64,000 nt of DNA, taken from positions 41,899,272-41,963,271 of the forward strand of contig NC_068910.1 of NCBI RefSeq assembly GCF_023091745.1, read 5' to 3'. How positions within the stretch are numbered: position 1 is the stretch's first letter; every line of letters begins with the position of its first letter. Below the pieces are notes generated by a model. It saw nothing but the letters and a program-made list of their open reading frames with translations. It was not told where the DNA came from and did not search any database. The stretch is from Budorcas taxicolor (taxonomy: Eukaryota > Chordata > Mammalia > Artiodactyla > Bovidae). A program made the translations under genes and the position numbers. This document shows, one piece after another, positions 55,985-64,000 of this stretch.

Positions 55985-58265
55985 TTACAAGATACCAGCA
56001 GATGATGGAACCATTATGGTCACCAGAAGTTTCCAGAACCATTTGGGCCAGATGCCTCCAGAGCATGCCTTGGAACTACTCTGACACTTGCTGTCTCTGA
56101 ACATGGAATGTGAAGTCCACAAATCAAGGTAAATTGGAAGTGGTCAAACAGGAGGTGGCAAGAGTAAACATCAACATCTTAGCAATCAGTGAACTAAAAT
56201 GGAGAGAAATGGGCAAATTTAATTCAAATGACCATTATATCCACTACTGTGGGCAAAAATCCCTTAGAAGAAATGGAGTAGTCCTCCATAGTTAACAAGA
56301 GAGTTTGAAATGCAGTATTTGGGTGCAGTCTCAAAAATGACAGAATGATCTTGGTTCATTTCCAAGGCACCCATTCAACATCACCATAATCCAAGTCTAT
56401 GCCCCAGCCAATAATGCCGAAGAAGCTAAAGTTGAACTGTTCTATGAAGAACTAGTCATAGCAAACTGGTCACAGCAAGCAAACTGGTCATAGCAAATAC
56501 CCTTGTCCAACTACACAAGAGAGGACTGAACATCCCTAGATGGTCAATACTAAAATCAGATTGGTTATATTCTTTGCAGGGGAAGATGGAGAAGCTCTAT
56601 ACAGTTGGCAAAAATAAGACCTAGAGTTGATTTTGGCTCAGATCATGAGCTGCTTTTTTAAAAACTCAGGCTTAAATTGAAGTAAGTAGGGATAACCACT
56701 AGGCCATTCAGGTAGGTATGATCTTACAATTATACAGTGGATGTGACAGAAGGATTCAAGGGATTAGATCTAGTAGACAGAGTGCCTGAAGAACTATGGA
56801 TGGAGGTTCATAACACTGTACAGGAGGTGGTGACCTAAACCATCCCTAAGAAAAAGAAATGCAAGAACGCAAAATGGTTGTCTGAGGAAGCTTATAAATA
56901 GCTGAGGAAAGAAGAGAAGGTAAAAGCAAGGGAGAAAGGGAACAAGACATACAACTAAATGCAGAGTTCTGGAGAATAACAAGGAGGGATAAGAAGGCCT
57001 TCTTTTTTTTTTTTTAATAGTTTTTTATTTTTTTAATTTTAAAATCTTTAATTCTTAAGTGAAGAATGCAAAGAAGCAGAGGAAACAATAGAATGGGAAG
57101 GACTAGAGAACTCCAAGAAAATTGGAGAGATCAAGGGAACATTGCATGTAAGGATGGGTACAATAAAGGACAGGAACAGTAAAGACCTAACTAAGAAGCA
57201 GAAGAGATTAAACAGAGGTGGCAAGAATACACAGAGGAACTATACAAAAAAGATCTTAATGACTGGGAGAGCCACAATGGTGTGGTCACACACCTAGAGC
57301 CAGACAGCCTGGAGTGTGAAGTCACGTGAGCCTTAGGGGGCATTACTATGAACAAAGCTAGTGGAAGTGATGGAATATCAGGGTGAGCTGTTTCAAATTC
57401 TAAAAGACGATGCTGTGAAAGTGCTATGCTCCATATGTCAGCAAATTTGGAAACTCAGCAGTGGCCACAGGACTGGAAAAGGTCAGTGTTCACTCCAATC
57501 CCAAAGGGCAATGCCAAAGAATGTTCAGACTACTGTGCAATTGCACTCGTTTCACATGCTAACATGCTAATGCTCAAAATTCTTCAATCTGGGCTTCAGC
57601 AATATGGGAACAGAGAACTTCCAGATGCACAAGCTGGATTTAGAAAAGGCAAAGGAACCAGAGATAAAACTACCAACATTTGTTGGGTCATAGAGAAAAC
57701 AAGGGAATTCCAGGAAAAACATCTACTTCTGCTTTGTTGACTACGCTAAAACCTTTGATAGTGTTGATCACAACAAACTCTGGAAAATCCCCTTACCTGT
57801 CTCCTGAGAAACCTATATATGCAGGTCATGAAACAACAGTTAGAACCGGACATGAAACAATGGACAGGTTCCAAATTGGAAAAGCAGTATGTCAAGGATG
57901 TATATTGTCACCCTGCTTATTGAACTTCAGTGAAGAATACATCATGTGAAATGCCAGGCTGGAGGAATCACAAGCTGGAATCAAGACCAACAAGAGAAAT
58001 ATCAACAACCTCAGATATGGAGATGATACCACTCTAATGGCAGAAAGTGAATATAAACTAAAGAGCCTCTTGATTAGGGTGAAAGAGGAGAATGAAAAGG
58101 CTGGGCTTAAAACTCAACATTCAAAAAACTAAGATTATGGCATCTGTCCCATCAATTCATGGCAAATGGATGGGGAAAAAGTGGAAACAGTGACAGACTA
58201 TTTTCTTGGGCTCCAAAATCACTGCAGATGGTGACTGCTGCCACAAGATTAAAAGACACCTGCTC
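55985..58265 (+). mobile_element. BovB (RTE) LINE relic, endonuclease-reverse transcriptase
   Basis: A degraded copy of the BovB non-LTR retrotransposon, which encodes one polyprotein with an APE-type endonuclease and a reverse transcriptase. Endonuclease-like sequence lies near 56110-56295 (AISELKWREMG). RT blocks follow: TPIPKGN near 57495, DAQAGFRKGKGTRDK near 57625, FVDYAKTFDSVDH near 57737-57773, QGCILSPCLLNF near 57895-57930 and the catalytic YGDD near 58016 (YADD is usual in the family). Stops and frameshifts split it into short frames, so it is inactive. A 52-bp A/T-rich insert breaks it at about 57004. Similarity fades after 58265, and the canonical 3' end (seen at 4838-5058) is missing. 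Confidence 0.93.
57004..57057 (-). mobile_element. Tiny A/T-rich insert in BovB (LINE-tail-like)
   Basis: A poly-T start followed by AATAGTTTTTTATTTTTTTA and ATTTTAAAATCTTTAATTC separates AAGAAGGCCTTC from GAAGAATGCAAAG, which are adjacent in BovB. It looks like an antisense retroposon tail. TTCTT on both sides may be the duplicated target. Confidence 0.6.
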
Positions 58266-58710
58266 CTTGAAGGAAAAGAATCCACCTAGAGAGGGTTAAC
58301 TAGAATGAAGACTTTGAGGTCAGTAGTGATGGTCAGAAAACATTCATCTGTGTGACATCTGATGTACTAGGGTTGGACAATATCTCCCAGCTTGTTCAGC
58401 AACCTCCAGTGGACCTAAGAAGGTACCTGGGACCAGGTGTGCCTAGCAGACTACATTGGGTTGAGCTTTCTTTCTCAAGGAAAACATTACATATAATTTA
58501 TATAGCAATATCAATATAATATTGTCTATTATTTATGCATTTTTTGATATATATATATTACATCTAATTTTAACATTGCAAATCATGTTTTAAATATGGC
58601 ATTGGGTCATTAGGAAGTAGCCCAGAGAGTAAGGGGGTGTTGAGGTTGCTGCATGGGCCCCTTTCCTCTGTATCAACCAGAGCAACTTCTCCATCTTCTG
58701 ATATACATAT

Positions 58711-58774
58711 ATGTGTGTGTATGTGTGTGTATGAATGTGTGTGTGTGTGTGTGTGTGTGTGACACACACACATA
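58711..58774. repeat. (GT)n followed by (AC)n microsatellite
   Basis: Interrupted GT units, then about 12 perfect GT units, then GACACACACACA. The two arms are complementary and could extrude as a hairpin. Confidence 0.95.
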
Positions 58775-58777
58775 TGT

Positions 58778-59055
58778 CAGAGAAGGCAATGGTACCCCAC
58801 TCCAGCACTGTTGCCTGAAAAATCCCATGGACGGAGGAGCCTGGTGGGCCACAGTCCATGGGGTCCCTAAGAGTTGGACACGACTGAGAGACTTCACTTT
58901 CACTTTTCACTTTCATGCATTGGAGAAGGAAATGGCAACCCACTCCAGTGTTCTTGCCTGGAGAATCCCAGGGACAGGGGAGCCTTATGGGCTGCTGTCT
59001 ATGGGGTCACACAGAGTCGGACATGACTGAAGCGACTTAGCAGCAGCAGCAGCAT
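58778..59055 (+). mobile_element. Bov-A2 SINE dimer
   Basis: Two Bov-A units in tandem. Unit one starts AGAGAAGGCAATGGTACCCC and ends near GGACACGACTGAGAGACTTC. A CTTTCACTTTTCACTTTCAT linker follows. Unit two starts GGAGAAGGAAATGGCAACCC and ends TGACTGAAGCGACTTAGCAG with a short (AGC)n. Low divergence suggests a fairly recent insertion. Confidence 0.95.
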
Positions 59056-59249
59056 ACACGTATGTATGTATGCAAATATGTATATATATATGTACATATC
59101 TGTTGTCATTGTTTGTTTTTGGCTTCCCAAGTAGGATTCATTTGAGTTCGGATTCTAAACAAGTTTGAAAGCTTCTGATTTCAATAAGCAGCTCAGTATT
59201 TCTCAAAATCCCTGCTTTGGTTTAGAGACACTTATTTGAGGGATTCTGG

Positions 59250-59458
59250 GATTCCCAGGTGGCACTAGTGGAACTTGCCTGTCAGTGTAGGAGACATAGA
59301 GATGCAGGTTCGATCCCTGGGCAGGGAAGATCCCCTAGAGAAGGGCATGGGAACCACTCCAGTATTCTTGCCTGGAGAATTCCATGGACAGAGGAGCTTG
59401 GTGGGCTACAGTCCATGAGGTCACAAAGAGTCGGACATGACTGAAGTGACTGAGCAGG
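59250..59458 (+). mobile_element. Bov-tA SINE
   Basis: GGATTCCCAGGTGGCACTAG head, GCAGGTTCGATCCCTGGGCA, CACTCCAGTATTCTTGCCTG, CACAAAGAGTCGGACATGAC tail. Confidence 0.94.
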
Positions 59459-59459
59459 T

Positions 59460-62400
59460 ACTCACCCTATAATTTCTGAACCCCTTTTTCTCCATAAGAG
59501 GGAGCTGGTATCCACAGAGGGCAGTAAATAGGTCAGTGGACCACTGGCCTATTCTGGGTTCTATTCTCACTCTCCATATTTCAGCCTTGGGATGCACATT
59601 AGCTACTCCCTTCTGCCTGTCCTAAGTTCCCTTTTTCTCTGTCACCTGTGGTTGTTCTAAGAATCCGACAGACCCTGGGATGGGACCTCTGGATTCTAAA
59701 TGCTGACCAGCTGCACTGAAGTATAAGACTCATATTATTTCATTCATTTCTAACTTAGACATATATTTTTCAAAGAGGTTCAGTGTATCTCCTTATGAAG
59801 TATATTTAAATAACCATAATTAGCCTTATTATCTGGGCAAAACAATGCCTAATGGCACAGATCTGAAGCTATTTTCATTTAAAAAAAAAGATTCTCAGAC
59901 TTGAGAACTTTCCAGGACCCATTTTGCTGCAGCAAAAGGTTTTGCACCCAGTGGAACCCTGTCACTCACAAACACAGCAATCGCTGGAGATTACTAGTCA
60001 TTTTCATTAAAGGTAATTTCAGGGTGCTGTATTTCACCTTGCCACTCATGTTCCTGGGTCCTTGCCAGATGGCACCACAAGTAATAATTCAGGATGCCAG
60101 CCAGAGCCCCAGACCCGAAGGATAAACCTGGATATTCCAAAGTAGACAACATCTCCCTAAATGACAGGGTGGAATAAGGAATCTCGGGTGTTGGTTCTAC
60201 AAGACAAGCAACGCTTAGTAGAAGATGCTAGGCTCTTTCTTTTCCCTGACTCAGGCTTCTGCTCCACTGAGTAGGATATGTTTGTCCATCCGCATCAGCT
60301 TGGGATGGCAATATCCTTGTAAGATATCAGCCTGGTCTCATCTCTCCCAACTCCCCATGTGAATGAAGTCGGAAGGCAGCACAAAGCGTCTTAGAACCCG
60401 AACCCTGCAGAAAGCTTGCACTCATCCTGAATGCTGTACTAAACCAAGGAGACTTGGGGATGGGATGATGGCACAGCTTCACTTTAAACACATGAAGCAA
60501 AGAATAGAGAATGTGGCAGCCATTTCGGTACCTCAAACTAAAGACTGAAATCTGACCTGGGTCCATGTCTGATCTACCAACTTTTATGAATTGCACAGTC
60601 TGGTGTGAAATGTAAGTTCTCCTTTTAATTACATGTGCCATCGAGGTCAAGCCTGATAAACAGAACTCGACAGGGCTGTACATTTCCAGAAATGTCTGGT
60701 CGGCGGGCCAACAACAGCAGCATCACCTCGGGCTTGCTAGAAACGCATACACTGAGGCTGCATCCCACGTTAACTAGGTTGGCATCTGCAGTCTAACAAG
60801 ATCTCCACGTGGTTCACAGGCATATTACAGTATGCAAAGTGCTCTCTGACACCAGTCTGCTCGCCCAGTCCGCCTCATGCTCGTGTACGTGTGTGTGTAT
60901 TTGTTTATCTACCCTGCAGCCTGGCCGCATCAACCGATGGCCGCCAACACATCCTTCCCTCTGTGCAGAAACTCCCCTGGTGAAGAGCTGCTTGGATCCT
61001 GAAAGGCTATCACTGAGTCTATTCATTCCCAGGTCCAAAGAGACACCATCACCAGTCACAGCCAACACTGTCCAGTGGAGGCGACGGTGCTGCATGGCTT
61101 AGCTCCCACCTATGAGACGTGCAGGTGGAAAAATACTACATCAATCTTGGTTCCAAGCCAAGAGCAGATGAACAGCTACCCAGCTGGTGGCTTCTGTTTC
61201 TGGCCCAATCACCAGCTGAACCCAAGCTTCTCCTTGCCAAAAACATGTGCATTCCAGGCTCTCACAGGACCACAAACATGCCTCTCCATTTCAGAGAGAA
61301 ATGATCCATTCCTCTCACCTGCTGCTGCTGTGGGGTGTGAAGAGACTGAACGTCCCAACCAGGAATTTTTTCACCCTCACTAACAATATTTTAAGCCGAG
61401 TTTGATCCGGACATTCAAGGGTCAAAATGTTTCACGTCTAATCTGTGGAGACTGGACACTTTTCCATGGATTAAGCTGATGCTCTCTCTTGTAGAAGTTG
61501 ATGCAAACAGCCCTAACAAACACAGAGCGCCTAAAAATTACAGACAGTCTGATTCCCAATGTGCTGATTCCTTGCTCCGCTTCAGTGGGGAAAGAACTTG
61601 TTTCAACCCAAACTGGTTTATGGGAAAATAAATAGGTATCACATATCACGCCTCCCCCACAGCAGTATTCTGAGTTTCCTAAGGACTGGAGTGGTAGAAC
61701 ACGGACTTTCAAATTTTACACCCCAACAGCCAGCAGGCTGACTAGAACGCACAGGATCCATCAGTTATAGAGGCTTTCAGCGCTTCTTGTGCTTTTTATC
61801 CATTTCTTTTGTAGTCAGCCCTGCCCTTTCCATTCTATATTCTTCTCCCTAATTTATACAATTGTTTTGAGAAAAAAGTTTTCAAATTTAAAACATGCTT
61901 ACAAGAAGACTATTTCTTTTTTAATAAAGTTCCTTGTGAGCTAAAGGAAACTGTGTTTAGAGGAGGGGCAGTGGCGGGGTTGGGGGGTGGTTAGACAATA
62001 AGTCTTTACCTCAGGGAATCAGAAAAACATTGCATACCCTTCTCCTTTGAAATCTTTTGGGGAGTGTCTACGCAATTCTGAAGATACATAAATTGCTTCA
62101 GCTGTAAGCGTTACTTGTGACCCAACTGCTCTGTGTGGCGGTCAATACTTCCTTAGGTAGAAGAGTCTTAAGGAAGGCCATTATGTAATTTGTTAAAGTA
62201 GTGAAGTGGCTATATCCGTGGAATGATTACAGCACACTAAATACAGCCGATACCCATTTCTAAGGAAGCATCTTAATGTTCTAAGAGCCCGATATGCCAC
62301 ACATTCAATGTTGGTGTTCCTGGCACTCAGAGGTGGCACTGCGTGCTATTCAGCTTAAGGGACTGTGACAAGAAAATACTGTTTTTGCTATAGGAATAAT

Positions 62401-63554
62401 GACTTAGTTGACCATGAGTAAATAAGAATGATTAAATATTACTGACTGACAATAAAATCTCTTAAGAGTAAGGAAAATATATTTGTTACGTCTGAATGGA
62501 AAAAGGAGTGATGGCTAGTGAGAAATATGGAGGCCACGTGAGGATCACCTAGACTCCCTGAGAGGTCGCTAAGGGAAGTAAGTGTTTAGAGCTCACCAGA
62601 TCAGCAGGGCAATGGCTTGCTGACGCAGCTGGGTCTTCATTACCAACTCGTATGTTTGAACTGAGGTCAAGAGTCATGGGAGATTCCTTTATCAAAGATG
62701 GTGGTTAGGAAAACAGATCAGTGAGGGGTGTTTTGTAAGAACTGGCTCTGCTGCACTCCCTGGGAAGCAGTCCCTGGTCTGGTTTCTCTGGGCCCATGGA
62801 GGAAGAGTAAGACAAGCCGCAGAGCAGGGAAGATGAGCCTGGGTTCCTGCCTCTGGGCTTGTGGGAAGAGAAGAATTGAAACCGCCACCCTCCCAGAGAA
62901 TAATCTTGAAATAGCCTCTGGAAGCTCTACCCCCCGGGTGTTGGGTCTGTGCAAGGCCCAGAAACGGTGCCAATCTCCCTGGGGAGGTTGGTAGCATTGA
63001 GAGGCAATGGAGAGGAACACAGGGCTACTTACAGAGGTCAAACCCAACAGCTTGGTGCTCAACAAATGTTCCCTGTTAAATCTGAAAAACATTCACATCG
63101 CTCAAACAACACACAACCCTCAGAGCATCTGTAGGGAGGACGCTCCAGAGATGCACTTCAGCTGCCCAAGCAAAACGCCCCATACCACTCCGTGCTGTAC
63201 CTTGCCAAGTGAAACACCAGACATGCAAAGGTTGGGGACACAAGTAAAGAACAGTCCAGAACCGAGAGCCACACACAGTCCCTTAGCAAGCAAACTGGAA
63301 CTTCGGAATCGCTTATGGCTCCAAAATGAGTTTACAAAGGAATTCATTACACAATTCCTACTAAATGAGGAGCCTGTCCCTTACATTTGAAGTAATTTAT
63401 TTCTATACTATGTTTCCAGCTGAAATGAAGGAGACGGAAGTCTACTTGGCTATTCATCAGGAACTGATGAAATACTAATAGCAAATGCTTTTTAAATGAT
63501 TCCTAAGTATTGGTGTTATGTGATTCTTAGATCCCCTCAATGAATAATTTCTGT
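59460..63554. other. Intronic sequence, mostly unique-looking
   Basis: An hAT (MER5-like) fragment lies at about 60690-60790 (AACAGCAGCATCACCTCGGG, CTTGCTAGAAACGCATACAC, TCTAACAAGATCTCCACGTG). The rest shows only short frames on both strands (for example 60809-61102 and 62692-63092) without recognisable domains. The isoform-a GRM7 exon was not seen. Confidence 0.55.
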
Positions 63555-63665
63555 TGGTATTCCTAGTGAACGGTTAAATAAACTGAACCACAGAGGGGGG
63601 AACTGAACTCTCCGACATCACACAGGAAGTGGCAGAGCAAGGATTCAGACTCCAGTCCCATTCCA
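63555..63665 (-). repeat. MIR SINE fragment
   Basis: TCCGACATCACACAGGAAGT, GGCAGAGCAAGGATTCAGAC, TCCAGTCCCATTCCAAAGTC: antisense MIR. Confidence 0.7.
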
Positions 63666-63800
63666 AAGTCTCAGTTATTACCTCGTCCCTCTCAAACATG
63701 CTGAGAGAGAGAAGACAGAACGTGAGAGATTACAAATTCAGCTCTCTTTCAATTTTTTATTCACATACTTCTCTATTTTTTTCATCATCTCTCACCATAT

Positions 63801-63836
63801 TGTGTGTGTGTGTGTGTGTGTGTGCGTGTGCGCGCA
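63801..63836. repeat. (TG)n microsatellite with CG interruptions
   Basis: About 12 TG units followed by GCGTGTGCGCGCAC, just upstream of a SINE head. Confidence 0.96.
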
Positions 63837-63841
63837 CTCAC

Positions 63842-64000
63842 CTGGAGCTCCCAGGTGGCGCTAGTGGTAAAGAACTTGCCTGCCAATGCAGGAGATGTAA
63901 GAGACACAGGTTTGATCCCTGGGTGGGGAAGATCCCCTAGAGGAGGAAATGGCAACCCACTCCAGAATTCTTGCCTGGAGAATCCCATGGACAGAGGAGC
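63842..64000 (+). mobile_element. Bov-tA SINE, cut by window end
   Basis: GAGCTCCCAGGTGGCGCTAG head, AAGAGACACAGGTTTGATCC, GGGTGGGGAAGATCCCCTAG, CATGGACAGAGGAGC at the last base. The tail lies outside the window. Confidence 0.95.

Noticed and set aside
57426..57740. 104-codon frame as a host gene
   Set aside because: It is the reverse-transcriptase segment of the BovB LINE, with the rest of the domain in other frames.
2390..64000. tRNA genes at the SINE heads
   Set aside because: Bov-tA and CHR heads carry tRNA-like A and B boxes but do not form complete cloverleaves and continue into SINE bodies.
1..64000. A novel multi-gene system
   Set aside because: The window is ruminant intronic DNA around two GRM7 exons. 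Apart from the candidate alternative 3' end, nothing resembles an organised cluster of genes.

Overview
The window comes from a ruminant, most likely bovid, nuclear genome. It is full of ruminant-specific retroposons: tRNA-headed Bov-tA SINEs, a Bov-A2 dimer, a degraded BovB (RTE) LINE and an artiodactyl CHR-type SINE. Older mammalian repeats (L1, L2, MIR, MaLR LTRs, MER/Tigger, hAT, mariner MITEs) lie beneath them. The species cannot be fixed from sequence alone.

The only protein-coding gene I can support is the 3' part of GRM7, the metabotropic glutamate receptor 7 gene, on the + strand. Two exons are secure. The exon at 27157-27403 (247 bp) encodes the end of transmembrane helix 7 and the shared start of the intracellular C-tail. 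The exon at 33031-33122 (exactly 92 bp) is the alternative cassette that gives the mGluR7b C-terminus. Splice sites and phase agree: the upstream exon leaves one base, and the b exon supplies the other two. The constitutive last exon encoding the mGluR7a end (...YVSYNNLVI) was not found and presumably lies beyond 64000. The large upstream receptor exons lie before position 1.

The most interesting signal is a possible further GRM7 3' end at 40485-41465. It has a 60-bp phase-compatible cassette (acceptor TTCTGTTCAG, possible GC donor GAG|GCAAGT). About 0.8 kb downstream follows a CTAG acceptor, a short in-frame tail to a stop, AATAAA and a GT-rich element. It could be one of the reported rarer GRM7 C-terminal variants or an undescribed one.

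Layout: 1-27156 is intron with L1, L2, MIR, MaLR, Tigger and SINE copies, including a twin-primed (5'-inverted) L1 at 23414-23869. 27157-33122 holds the two exons. 33123-64000 is the last intron(s), with the candidate alternative 3' end, a BovB relic at about 55985-58265, several SINEs and microsatellites, and an unexplained CpG-rich block at 52130-52420. I saw no bacterial-type system, CRISPR array, rRNA, tRNA gene or intact mobile-element ORF. Repeat names are from memory of the families, and boundaries are approximate unless a duplication fixes them.
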